A DNA stretch of 28,361 bases from Ichthyophonus hoferi (taxonomy: Eukaryota; Opisthokonta; Ichthyosporea; Ichthyophonida; Ichthyophonidae), in NCBI GenBank assembly GCA_002751075.1, contig NAOQ01000145.1:49129-77489 (forward strand), in the 5' to 3' direction. The translations under genes and the position numbers were made by a program. Shown one piece after another: positions 12,101 through 27,100 of the stretch (position 1 is the stretch's first letter; the number at the start of each line of letters is the position of its first letter). The notes below the pieces were generated by a model. That model ran no database searches. It was given only the letters and a program-made list of their open reading frames with translations, and was not told the DNA's origin.

Positions 12101-15100
12101 GTTCCCTGAGAGAGAGGCAAGCAGTCTGACCACTGAGGTCTTTCCAGTAGCTATACGAGAGAGTGTTTGAGTGAGTAACAGAGAGAAAGGGAAAGATAAA
12201 GGCAGCAGTATTACTATCACCAAACCTCAATAACCACATGAGATATATATAGTATAGGAACATAAATATAAACATAAACATATATATATATATATATATT
12301 GTTCATATCACAGTCGCTTTGACTATACACTCAAATATAACCATTTCTCGTAATAGATACCTACACGTAATAGATACCTACAAACTATTGAACTGAAAGC
12401 AAATAGAGAAAATAATAAATTAAGTGCTTTCATTCACTTTCATTCACGTGTATATAGAAAAAACCAATAAGAAGTAGGCAAATGAGGGAAAAAACAACAA
12501 AAACAAAAACAAAATACTTAAAAGTAGAAAGAAAAACGCAAGCATCGACTGGTACCCTCTACAGTTTAAAGTGATATCATTTGAGTAGAATGCGATTTGT
12601 TTTTTTTTTTAAAAAAAAAAGAAAAGAAAAAGAAAATACCGAGAAATAAAATATGAAATAACCAAATAAGGCAACCCGCTAACCAAATATAAATATACAT
12701 ACCAGTTGCACCAATCAGAATAGGCATCCAGCCCATCTGCAATGACTTCATGACATTCTCTACAGTGTTAAGTTGTCCGGGTAAGAGGTCCAGCATGGTA
12801 TCCTTACACTTGGGTTTGGCCTATAGGAACGGACGTGCATTAGTGTATGTGTATGTACACATGACCATGTATATTTTTAAAGGTATATAGGAATAAGGAA
12901 TATCTAGGTATGCCATTTAGGAGGTAAAAATGTAAGCACATACTTGAGGAAAATGATGGTACAGATAAATAACATAACAGTATAGATAAATACCATATAC
13001 TAACACTAATATAATAAATATTCCCTCTTGGATTTTATTCTTTCAATACAGCTTTGGGTATCAATTAAAATTCTTTTAAAATTCAATTAAATCAAGATCT
13101 AATTAAACATTTGTTTTATTTTTAACCTACCAATAGCAAACATCGTTTACATAGGAGAGGGTAGCCCTGAATTACAAATACTCAATTGTTATAAACCAAA
13201 TGTAATACAATTAAAAATCATTTTAATATTTCTGTTATACTTTAACCAGCCAATAACCTACATGCTTCATACGGGGGAGACTAGCTCTGCCAATCTCTAC
13301 ATAGTCAGGAGTGATCTCATAGGACGGCCTGTTCTCCAGATCAGGTTTGGCATCTGATAATAGGTTGTAGATTAGTATAATAGTATGTATGTGGGTATAT
13401 GCAAGATGATACATGTAAAACACATAGCCTGCTAATGATAATTAATTATAATTCTCATACATGATTGGGTTTATAAATATATAAAAAGGGGGATGTATCC
13501 TGATAAAAGGGCAATAAGAACATATTGCCTAGAAAAAAATATAAAGAACCAATGACATGATCCAGTTATATTTCAATTACACTATACATGGTGAAGTATA
13601 ACATACCATCACCAAAGAAATTTGAATAAAGGGTCAATAGTTTCTCTCTGTCATCGTGGGTTCTCATTCGTTGAAGATAAAGAATATCTAGGAAATGTCC
13701 AGGATTCCATAGACCTGGAGCCTACAGGAATAGAGTAGGTATTACTATATATGGCTATATATATACATACATAATATAATATAGTATAGAGTAAAATATG
13801 ATAAGATATACTTACTACACATATAGATATATACATAAATACACGCATATGTACATATCTAGGTTTCCCAACACAATACACTATGTAGTATGATAGAATA
13901 TGATATAGTATGATATATAGTACAATATAGCATAATAAAGCAAGTGCTTACCTGGTTTTTCAGCATTAGTTCACACCACCTAAATACATCTCTGAGGTTA
14001 AATTCCCAAGGGCTACCCCTTAAGGCAAACTTCCTTTCGATCATAGTAGCCTGATGCAATTCGCTGTTAAAGTCAATCATTCTCCCTAGCAACGCGTTGT
14101 CAAGGGTCGGGAACATGGCATTGGCTGAGGGGGAAGGAAAGACAGTGGATTGGTTAAATAATGCAAATAATATATTGAAATAGGATAACACATACCAGTC
14201 ATATATGGTAGTCTGGTAATGACTGATCTTAAACCTATCATATGGCTTGACTATTAAAGTAGGCAATTCCAAAAATTATAGTATATGATAGGATTGCATA
14301 TATATATACATGGTTCTATGTATGTATAAATCATATTGTATTTTATTATAAAATCTTGCATACTCATTATAGTACAATTTAATCATATAATATATTCCAG
14401 TCGGCATATGCACTTGGGGATTATAAATTATAATGATAATTCTGTGCCAATAGATGCAGTTTGTTACATGGTATTGCATGATTTAGAGATAAATTAGTGA
14501 AGAGAACAGAAATAAAAAAATAAAAAAGCAAGATTATTGGTCTTTTTATGCACTACACTACCCACCACGATTACACAAGATTAATATGATTACAATCCAA
14601 TCAAACACACTTACCAATAAAAAGCAGATCTGATCGCATGAGGGGATCAACATAGACCTGAGTAAACCTATTAAGGAAAGATTTGGGCAAACCTTTACGA
14701 CCTCCTCCCTGTGTCAAAGGATTTTGACAGGCGAAGATGCGGACTTGATGCGGACAGGTAAATGTACGACTTAATTCAGGAATAAAGATCGTTCCTCTAT
14801 GGTCCAGACAGGCATTTAAACCTTCCAGCACACTCTGACTGGCTAGATTAAGCTCGTCCAATAAGATCCAATCTCCATCCTTAAGGGCCTGTAAGAAAGA
14901 GCCATCGCGCCAAGCAAATTCTCCGCTTTGACCACCCTATATATCATAATTTACGATTAGTTATCACGCTATATGCCAGAATTTACATAAGTTTTCGCAC
15001 ACATAAGCTCACATTTTTAATACCACTCGAACCGAATCAAGCCCATTAAAGAACAAATAAATAAACAGAACCAATCAATTCCACCCAACTACCTATTAGT

Positions 15101-18100
15101 AGTTCATTTCTAGAAGGATCTATTAATTATGGAAACAAAAATTTCAAATTCTTGAAATACACATTTCAGTGCATTAAACGCCCAGCCCTAACCTACCTCA
15201 ACGGGAAGGTCCGACCCGAATAGATCCATGAGATCAGTTTGCTCTGATAAGTTGATTCGGACCACATTGTGACCCGCAGCCACTCCCAGTGCATTGATTA
15301 AACTGGTGAGAAAATAAAGCGTAGCCCGAGAGATTAGTGCGGGGGTCTCACGTGTAGATTTCCAAATATGGTTATCACAATGCACCAAGATATATTAGAA
15401 GCTTAACCAATAACCAATAATAATGATATTACACTAATTACACGTGAATAGTAAGTAACGAATAATAATACTATTACTATTTAATAATTAATTTGTTTAA
15501 AACTTTCCTATATGACATTTGCCATGAAACATAGAAGTTAAATTAGGAGAGTAGAGAGGCAAGCCACTGACATTCAGACATACAGTAGTCTAGTATAGTA
15601 AATATATAAGGACCCTAACATATGGATTCATAACTACCTTGTCTTTCCTACACCAGGTGATCCCTCCAATAACACTGGCTTACTCAGCTGCAATGCACGC
15701 AGTACTCTTGAAATATTGTGGGCAGTGGTGGGGGCTTTTAGTGTGAAATTGGGCGCTACAGGGGGGTTCGGTCCACAGGGATAGGTAAAGGATCCGGATA
15801 CAAATAGATTACTACCGTTGACGTCTTTCACACCTGGTTGGATGGATTTGCCCAATGAGGGATTAGATTGATAAAATAGATATACTAAGATATAATAAGA
15901 TCAGGAATGCTCATAAATCCAAATATAGAACTCTTTGTCTACATATGGGCATGGAATGACACAAGCTATACCAGTAAATTTCGTAGATTAACTACTTTTC
16001 CATTACATTAGAGAAAATCGATCGGGTCATTTAGATTGGGTAAGAACTATATAGCTGATCCAAGAATCAATATATTATGATGTAAAATATTTTAAATAGA
16101 CATAGATATAGTTGAATGTCAAATTGAAACAAGTTTGCACGTGTATAATATAATGTACTATCACATCACACATACACATACACATACAGATGTATATAAG
16201 TACATTGCATATTTGTTTAAGCATATACCTATAAATATATCCTCGGGATTTTCTAATTGGCTATTGGCATCGGTCAGACCAGCCACCCGGAGCTGTTCCC
16301 ACAGGTAGGCAAAGCACTCCTTACGCACCACCTAAACCAATTAGAGAGTCGAGATTAGTGAAGATAAGAAAAAAAATATATAAATGAGAAAACAGAAAAT
16401 AGCATTTTCTATAATACAAGCCACTACTACCCTATATATCCTAACATATACATATATTATACTTCCACACAAATATATTTACACACATCTACATAGACCA
16501 ATCAAAATACATATACTTACAGTAGGATCACCCATGGCAGCACTACCAGATCCCAGGGCGTCCAATAAGACGAGACTAGCACCATGCACATAGGAATCTG
16601 CTGCTTTCATTGGTCCGTGGGATACACATGCATTCATAAAGCTAACCCATGATAGGATATCACGGAGGGAGACAACCACCTTGGGGCACTGTGATTCGTG
16701 GTCAGGATGGTAGATGAGATAAGATTGGGTAAGCGTGGAGATGTACATAAGCAGGGAATGTGTTCCCATATATAGATAATATATATTATATTATAATACA
16801 ATACTAATATATTATTATACTATTATACTGTTGTATTACTATACGAATTTATTATTTTACTATTATACTATACTACTAATATACAATTATATATATATAT
16901 ATACACATACACATATACATACATACCTTGGCCTTTCTAAACCAGGCTATGAAATTCAAGATATGCTCACTATATCCCTTGAGGTCAGGGTGTGAAATAG
17001 TAGTCTCAATGATTTGTACTAAGTCATCGTGATCAGTCACCGAGGGCACCCACACTTCTGTAAACCTGTGATGTCATCCTTAATTAGTCATTAATGACTA
17101 ATTATTCTATTACATATTTTTTTTTTTTTCCCTTCAAATTAGGCAATAATCAGTCATTGGATTATAAATATACAATCACGAATTCTATAAACAGGATACC
17201 TACTAGAAATACATGATCATAAAACGATACATTGCAATTAGCCACTGATGGAGCCAATCTCTTTGTTAATTGGTAGCAAGAGGAAGGCATGGCACACTAT
17301 TATATATGTCCAGCTGCATAAACATATACAACATGGACTCAACAATCTTGATTACGGTTCGGGCCACTCACCCTAAATGGCCATATTAAGCTATTTCATT
17401 CCGTATTTAGTATCTCGGGTCATGCAACCGAACCCGAATGAAAAATAAAAATATATCTGCCACAGATTAAAGAATAGACAACATATAATTATAATAATAC
17501 TATTGGAATGTTTACAATATGTAGAATTAATATAAGATAAAATAACGAAGGTATAGTCAAGTATTCACACATATATATATATATATATATCCATACACAT
17601 ATATATACATACATACATAAAATTACTATCACACTATTCTCTACCTATTCCTCAATGCAGGTGACAATTCTTTCTTTCCAAAATCACCTCCTGGATTCAT
17701 AGTAGCAAACACCTTGAAGGTAGGATGGGCGATAATTTCATCTATCTCACTACCACCTGATTGGGTAAAGAAGAGATCAGGTCAGATTAGATTAGATTGG
17801 ACATGATTAGATAAGACCAGATAAGATTAGGTTAGAGTATAATAGATCACCGAATAGCTTAACAAAGACAAAAGGTTTGACATTTTTAATTAATTAATAC
17901 TTGGATGGAGTACACACTACAAAAGAAACTAATAAGTATGCATAAGAAAATATGAAAAAATTTAAAGAATTTAATTACCCTTCTCTGCCAATGTTAATCC
18001 ACGCTTAGGCTCTAAGACACTGTTAAGACGCTCCAAGACAGAATCATCTGCCAATGAAACCTAGATAATATTTGTTAGTATCCGACCATATCGATCCATT

Positions 18101-21100
18101 TAAAGTACAGGATAATAGCATTCCTTATTTGGTATGCAAGTACCTCATAGTGAGATGTCATTGGCAGAAAATAAGTCTAATCCAATAAGATCCAAAAGAT
18201 AACTATGGCCGGCCAATCATATGTTCATTAATAATATATATATTCTTTTAAATATATTGACCAGTCAATCACGCTCTAACAATGCATGTGCTCATACATA
18301 TACCCTCTATAGATGCACCTAAATAACATACACGTATCTAGATACATAGACATATATATGTGTTATTTTCACACCTTAACAATAAAAGGCAATGCATTAG
18401 TGTAGGGTCAACGGCATAATACTTGGAAAGATATAAGAAATATAGAATAGATAATATGATACAGCATTTTACCCAACATTACACAGTTATGTTGTCGCTT
18501 TGCATATGTTATTATATACATAATATTCTTATAAGGATAATACCCATATATAGATAATAACCTTATATAGTAAATCTATACCCAATCATACCTCATCAAT
18601 TAGGAACAGATCTCCTTGCTTCATGGCTTCCACCAAGGGTCCATCGTACCAACGGAAAAGGGTAAGGTATTCCTACATATAGGATTGGTTAGGTTATAAA
18701 CAAAAGTATGTTTTATTGGTCAGTATAACTAACACATTTGTTCTGTTGGATGTCTAATTCACTCAAAGTGCGATTATCTATGTGAGTCAGGCTAGTCCTA
18801 ATTGGTAGTTTAAAACTTTATTGCTTTTAACAAAGGGGCACTGTAGGTGGAACTCTTATGGCGTCACTGAGAGAATAGACTACTATAATATATCAGGATA
18901 TATGCTACTGGCTGCATATTTAGTATAAAGAATGGCGAATGGTTAAAATAAATACAGTAATTAATTGATAAATAATAATGATCGTGCTGTTATTGCTACT
19001 AAAACTAATTATATTAATTAAATAACAAATAATAGTAATAAAAAAACTTAATATTTAACAACTCTAAAGTCTTTAAAATGTATATATATCTTCAACGATT
19101 GGTCTGCCCAGTCTCCTACCTGAATCTCGGCAGATAATTGGATGGAATCCTCTTTCAGCTTTGCCCATTCGCTAGCATCCTAGGGTAAGCGTGAAACAAA
19201 TGTTTAATGTCATGTGTGGGATTAGGTTTTTATAGATAAACCCTCATTGGTATATAACAGTTAAAATTTTATATACCCATGTTTAGTGAAATATTTATTC
19301 CTCTTAATTATATTGCACGTCTCTCTCTTCTGATTCCTTAGCAATCACACAGAGATGCCAAATTCAAACAGTGTGTGTACTGTATGTAAAGTATGTCAAT
19401 CTATATACTGGGTTTTATCTATGAATAGCATTATCATCATGTAGGTATTTAACTGCTTTCTACCATTGGCTAGATTGGTCTTATTTCAAAATATAGCTAT
19501 ATTATTGAGGCATTGTAGAATGTTTTACTAACTAGAATAATAATTAAACCATTTTTAAAATATTGTTCGCATTGGTCAACACAAGGATATCAACCAATAG
19601 AAAAAAACAATATTTTAATAGATAAGACAACTTCAGGCAAAAATAATATAATACCAATTATTATAATTTCTATAAAATCGAATCGTCATTATGATTGTAC
19701 CATATCAGGCATGTCAAGCCCAAAATTAGCATAGATGTTTTATAATAAAAAACACAGGACCGTAACCAATCAAATCAATATTCACATAATTAATACATAA
19801 ATATATGTACGATGATATTAAATAGGCTATGTGTAGATCTATATTGGCATGGAATATCTTACTTTATTCTCAGGGCCATCCACCAAACCAATAATTGCCT
19901 TGTGCAGGCGACCATAATCGGAAGCAAGGCCCGGGATTGGTGTACTATCAAGAACAATAACTGTAAAGAATTATAAAAATAATGAATACATGTCATTAGT
20001 GGATATACATAGATTGAGCAGGTGTTTTTCTATATATATATATATATATATATATGGGATAGTAGATAGGTGCAGTTTTAATAGTATATCTATCTATTTT
20101 TAGAAAACGAATTAAAAATTGCTTAAATATATAGTCAATGCTAGTAAATTCACACATGAAAAAACATAGCATATTTACTATATATACACTAGGGAGTATG
20201 TAAATATGTATGATCAGTGATACATAATATGTATTACACGAAATGCATACTATATAATCTATGTATTACATATATACATCATATATACCTGCACTGGCGA
20301 CAGTCTTCAAGTGTTCCAATGATAGGCATTGATTCACCATGGCAACCACCTTTTGACGAATCAGAGGACCAAGACCTGAGATGGATAACGTCAGAGATCC
20401 ATATGTACAACATGTGAAATACGTCAAAATGATTCTTTATTCACTTCCATTGAGATTAGCATATAACTTATAATATGTTTCATTATCATATACTATTATT
20501 CAAACAATGAAGATTATATCAAACCTAGGTAGTCATGATTATGATGCAGATTGAGACTAATTCATGTATACCATAATATATTATATTATATTACACTGTA
20601 TTATATTATATTATATTATATTATATTATATTAGTTTATTTATATATTATCCTACACTATAGTATATGAGATTATATCATACTATATTATATTGTATCAT
20701 ATGAGATTATTTTTAATTGCATTATACTATAAGATGCTATACTATACTATTATATAATATACCATATCATACTAAATTATATTATACTGCATTATACTAC
20801 ATCTAAACTACATACTATTATACCATACCATATTATACATAACATACCCTCTTTTCCACGGACTGGTCTTAACCCTCCTAGGAAATCAGCCGTCTCAGTA
20901 TGCTGATGACAATTAATGATGTGAAGCTTTTGATTATAAAGAGCACCTGTAATTAGATAAGTTAATTAATTAATTAAACCTTCATACGATATTATATAAT
21001 GGAATGTAAATAAATGAAGACAGAGGTTGGCGTGATATAATTGGATGTGAATGACTAGAAACTGGTACCTGGAAAGCGTTTTACTGGGTCACTAGTGTAT

Positions 21101-24100
21101 AATAGACTGTCATGATTGGATAGATATAAGCAGATATAATATATGTTAATAGCAAGAAGTCCCTTAAATGAGATAAATAGCAATTCGGTTGGGGCTTAAG
21201 AATTTGATATAATTGGATAAATATAATCAAAAATAGAAATAAAATAAGAGAAAAGTTTAGCGAAAGATAAAAAGAAATGGAATATTGTTATGGTCTAGGT
21301 ATTCTCTATTATTATTGGTACATACCGTACAGGTATATAAAATGATTATCTATATACTTTCATATAGGGAAGATTGGCCCAATGATTGGTTAACAAATAT
21401 ATTATGACTTTGCAATATAATATTACTTGATAAAATACAATAAAATATAGCAAAGTATAATAAAATTAAAATATAATGTTATCATGCGTATCTCTACGGG
21501 ACTATATATATCGGTGAAATAACTAAGTGATATATTAATATATTACCCAATAGTTGACAGACAGTAGTCTTTCCACAGCCTGTCTCGCCTACCAATAGCA
21601 CTGGCTCGTTATTCTCCACGCATCTCTGTTGAAACAACCATTCATTAGTCATTTACTGCTCATTAAGCAAACCAATGACTTAGTGCCAATCTTCAAATCT
21701 TTCCTTACCAGAATGCCTCATTATCCACTAGTAAGAGGCATCACTGTTAGGGCAGCCAATATCAAGACGTGGTTACACTATTAATTAATGATATATCTAA
21801 TTAAAAAACTGCAATTGTTTACCTAGCTGATATTGTTTAAAATTATTGGCCCGATATAACCCTTATTCATTGATTAATTAATTATAGGCCAGACATCGAT
21901 GACTGAATAAAAGGGGAGTGTGATTACCTTACACTACAGCCTACATTTTAAATACTTTAACCTAATCCAATCATTGGGCATTTACTGTGTCGCTTTGAGT
22001 TGGTTGTTATTAACTAAGCATTAATATATATATAATTGGTATTAACCTCCCATTACAACTACACAAAATACATATTCTTTTTTATAAGTGCAGCTACCAT
22101 ACAAATTAATTACGTATTATTAGTAAAGTTTTACATATGCATATCTATTATTAGGTAAATACAATGGGAAACCAATAGGTTTACTCCAATAACAATAAGT
22201 CGTTATCCAATCACTCATACCTAAATAATTATTAATTATACTACATCAGGGTTAATTACTTACTTCCACTATGGTGAGTAGTCGTTTAAATGCCTTCGTC
22301 CAGACCAACCCCTTAAAGGGCCATAGAGGGTGACTGACATCATGCGCATCACCAATCATAGCCTAGATTGGGGTAGGTATGGAATGTGATTAGTGATCAC
22401 GTGATATGATAAACTACGCGGAAATGTGATTGCCAAATAAGAAATGGAATAAACAACTGTGAAAGAAGGTAGAACATATAGATTATAATAGCTTATTTTA
22501 ATTGGTGCTTAAATTTAATGCAATTCTTAATAAAAAAATTGAGTGGATGAGATAAGCACCAATATATAGCCGGATCTTAAATTGTAACTGAATTATAAAA
22601 AGTATATATGATATCATACCAGACAATACAAAAAAACAACAGAATACAATATAATAAAATATAATGCAATACCATACAATACAATAGAGTATAATGAAAC
22701 CTTATAGTATATTATATCATAACATAATAGCCACCTGGAATTTCTTGTAGGCCACTGATCCCTCACAGTTATACACGACGTCAGGATTTATTTTAACATT
22801 CAGATGTTTCTCAATTGTCTGTTTCACAATTTCCTTCTCGTCATCGCGTTTGACTTTCTCTGCTAACAACATGTAGCTGTAATATGGAGAGTATCAGTGG
22901 TATTATATAAAGAGATATATTGTGATACAATAAGATATGATATGATGTACATATAGTAAGATGAAAGAACACGTGAATACAGTGTATCATTTAATTAAGC
23001 AATTACAACTAAGGTTATGATACAGTATGGCATGATAGTAGCATATGACTGCAGGAGGAATTGCACTATAAATCGCTATGTCGGATTTTAAAAAACTAAC
23101 GCTCGGCGTTTATCTTAAGTATATTGTTGACAAATCATCTCATCAGCAATATTGATAATCAATTGGTTCACCGATTGTACACTTCATGCTTGATATGATG
23201 CTCTAGGAGAAAAACAAAAACCCTTTAATGTGTTTTGCTATATAATAAATAATGATAATTGGGAATGAAAACTTAAATGCTGTAAAAAAGGACTAATAAA
23301 TAAATTGGCTTCTATTGGTCGTTATTCCTAAAAGGTCAATTGCCAATAAATAGAACTATCAATGGAATATGCAATCATATCCCAAAAAAAAAATCTAATC
23401 TGCAATAAAACACCCAGAACAGTAGAACCTCGACATAGTAAATCATTGGTCAATACTGCAAAAAACGCTTACCCATCATTGGCCAATGCTTGATAACCAT
23501 TGGCCCGTCTCTCAGCCCATCTAAACAGATCACGCAAAGTTATAAAGCCATGTTTACCTGTATAGGGCAAGGGAGAATATATGTTATCCAATAGGAGCCA
23601 TGAGTTAAAATTTAACGCATCTGTTGTACTCAAAATATGAAATGGTTCTTTTCCAATCACAGGTCAATAATGCCAAAGTTATAATTCTTATATAACAGTA
23701 AAACATCTGACAGAATATAAAATAAGGAAAAACCAATACCCAAGAAGCTATACTTTAAAGAATTCAGGAGCAAATAATCTTCAAAATTAAAGTTTTACGT
23801 TAAGCTTTAAATCTAATTTTACATTTAGTTATAAGAAATAACTGGATGGTTTCAATAATTGTATCAACTCTATTATTCCAATAAAAGTGAAAGAGAAAGA
23901 TTCTACACAAACACATCAACTAATCTAACATCTCCATGGTCAGCAAGATTTGACTTTCAATTTTCAGTTTTAACTTGAAAATTAAATTACACATAGTCTT
24001 TTAATTTTAACCTACCTGCAAAGAGGCGTGTACCCTGACGACGTTTCTGGAGATCTTTCAAGATTTTAACGAGCTTCTCGCAATAAGAAGGTGGAATAGC

Positions 24101-27100
24101 AGCCCTATATATGGAACATATAAAATGTAAATACTAAATAGAGGTTTATATTCTATGATAGGGGACAACACGGAAATACCACGTGCTGTAATTTTTTTTT
24201 TTAAAAAAAATTGTAACACGTGCGCAGTACTGTATTTAATGGCAATAAAGCGCTTTATTTTATATTAATTTGTGTGCATAATTATAGATAAATTATTATA
24301 ATAACTTAATATTTTGATAATATCCTGAATTGAAAATAAACCTATAAAAAGCCACGGTGTCATAATTACTTCATAGAGCAATTCGTTGGGTTTGATAAAT
24401 AATAATCATATTGGGTATCCAGACATCGCTCACGTCATGGTGACGTAATGAAATATTATCATCACAATAGATGGAGTTATTTGCGAGAAAAAAATAAACT
24501 TTCTAATCAATGATTATTATGGTTGGAATGTAAAAAACGTACTCAAAGCATTATATGATTGGAAGAGAGATATATATATATATATATAACGTATCTAAAA
24601 ATATTTTTGATTGGACAATATTTTATATTTATATAACAGGTAATGAATGCTACCTACATTGGTGGGTTATTTTTAATACTGACTAGTGCAACGGCATCCA
24701 AGGCTATAGATGTATATGAAGTCCAAGCTGAAATATATATATGCACATACATACACATACATTTACTTATATTAAAAGAGCATTCTAATATGAACATTAC
24801 TATCGCTATATATCAGTATCAACCGGTATTTAATTGGCTTACCTGCTCTCTAAGATGGTTTTTAATTCGTTCTCTGGGATATCGTCAAAGTGAAGTTCCA
24901 CAAAGCGATTTCTAAAGGCACGTGATAAGATCTGATGAGAGAGAAAAATAGGGTTAAAGTCCATAAAGAAGTATATATATATATATATATAAAGCCACAA
25001 ACACCATTTATTTAATAGAAAATTATTTCATAAGAAAACACAGAAATAAAAAACAATTAGGAAAGATGGAAACATCCATTTATAAAAGGCTATTGTACAT
25101 ATATAGATATTCTATAAATAGACTTGATCTAGATCTACATACCTTACGACCTCCATAAGCACCTGGGGGATTTTGAGTGGCAAAGAGCTGGAAGTGTGGG
25201 TGAGGCTTGACTAGTTCCTGTGGAATTAAAATATAACAGTGTTATCTTATTGGCCATATTCAGTATAATAACCAGTAACTAGTAACCGCAGAATTTATTT
25301 GTGCCTCTGGATACTAATGTGTACGGATAACTACATGATAGTATAAGTGATGGCATGGTATTACATACGTGTATATATGTAGGTATGTATGTATATATGT
25401 ATGTATGTATGTATTTATACATAAACTATAGACATCTATAGACATACAGACATACCTGCGTCTCTGGAATAAACAACTCCCTGTTGTCATCCAATAGTCG
25501 GTTGAGAGCCTCTAACACATCTGTAGGCGCCAAATTCAATTCGTCCAACACCACCCAGTATCCCTGAAATGGTTGGATAAGGTTAATTAGAAACTAAAGA
25601 TAAAACGCTAAAATATAGGGTCAACATAACATAGCCGACCGAACATATCCTGTCTACTTGAACCTATTACCTTGGCAATGACGCAAACCAAGTGGCAAAC
25701 TACTACAGTGTAAACAAATCAAAACGTATCGTCTCAACCAAAGTGGTTAAATTACAACATTTTAAACACGTGTTATAAGGCAAAACTGAAACTGAATTCG
25801 GATCAAACTTTATACCTAATGTAATACCGTATACAGGAATTAATCTTAATTTAAATAACTACTACGTAGGTTTGATAGATAGTCTCCACTTTTTGATTAG
25901 TATCAAGATAATAAAGATAGTAAATAGGTAGAAGATATGATAGATTCTAACATAAATAAATATGGAATAATTGTAATGCAATACGCGTATTCTAAAAACT
26001 AATTTAACCAATAGAAATCTGTGGTCCACACCAGCCTTAGGAGTCATTATAATTCTCTCCCAGTCAATGAATATCCATTTTAATTTTAAATAAAAAAAGA
26101 TCAATATACCATATATAGTAATGGTCATATGCCTTATCGCGTAATATCAACATGCATGATATAGTAAGAGGTATATATCTTATATAGAAGCGCTTGCGCA
26201 CTTTATATAGTATCCAATCACTTATTCTTAAAAGACATAAGCAACTATTTTCCGTATAACTTCCAATCATATTAACTCTTTAAACGTCAAACATACTGCA
26301 TTATTTATACAAATGCTATATCCAATCACATAACCACTTCCCATTCTCCACCAATACCAGTTCCGTTCCACTATAACCAGCCAACCACCCACCTTTCTCA
26401 CACTTTCCACCAACACACCCTCCTTGAAGTTAAGTCTACCCTTCTCATCACTAACATAGCTCCCAAGATATTCTTGTAGATCAGTGTGTTCATGATTGTT
26501 AATACGAACAAACTTGTGGCCGGTTCTCTTGGCAAGATACTCTACCATACTAGTTTTACCACTGGAGGTTGGGCCTTGTAGAAGGACTGGGTACTGTAGG
26601 GGAGGGGGTGAGGAGGTTAGTGTGGGACAAGTAGAAGGAAGGACGATATATATATGTCTGAATGTATGTATGTATGTATGTATTATGTATGTATGTATGT
26701 ATGCAAGGTAGGTTGGGTTGTATGATTGTATGATAGTATATTATATTATACTATAATACCTTTCTCGTAACCAGAACACGAGCTATTCTTCTGAGGTTTT
26801 CCTTGGTAGATGGGGTAAGAACAAAACCAGTTTTTTCATGCAGTACAGGTTCCTCTGGCCCAGTTTCCAGCCAGAATTGCTCGTATTGCCCTAAGGAGAT
26901 AGAAAGGCAGTGGGAAACAGATAAGGAAAGAGAAAAAACAATATATGTAATTCTATTATTATAATAAGGGGACAGCTAGGTATTACACTGCTTGCCCTAT
27001 ATGCATTATCCACGTTACATTACACCAAGGGCCGGTACTTTAATGCAGCTGTGGTATTTTCGCTAATTGTAAGTGTCAGGCAACAAATTTAAACACTTTC

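Larger units (their letters stand above)
24105..24842 (-). other. Intron (738 bp) between exons 7 and 8
   Basis: Contains the CACGTG-bounded palindrome at 24180-24222, an AT dinucleotide run at 24570-24588, and two ACGTCA-type sites near 24433-24446. No exon or RNA gene recognised. Confidence 0.7.

Noticed and set aside
25862-26270. Overlapping minus-strand frames in intron 4
   Set aside because: Ile/Tyr/Phe-rich translations of AT-rich DNA; neither aligns with midasin and the flanking exons join in phase without them.
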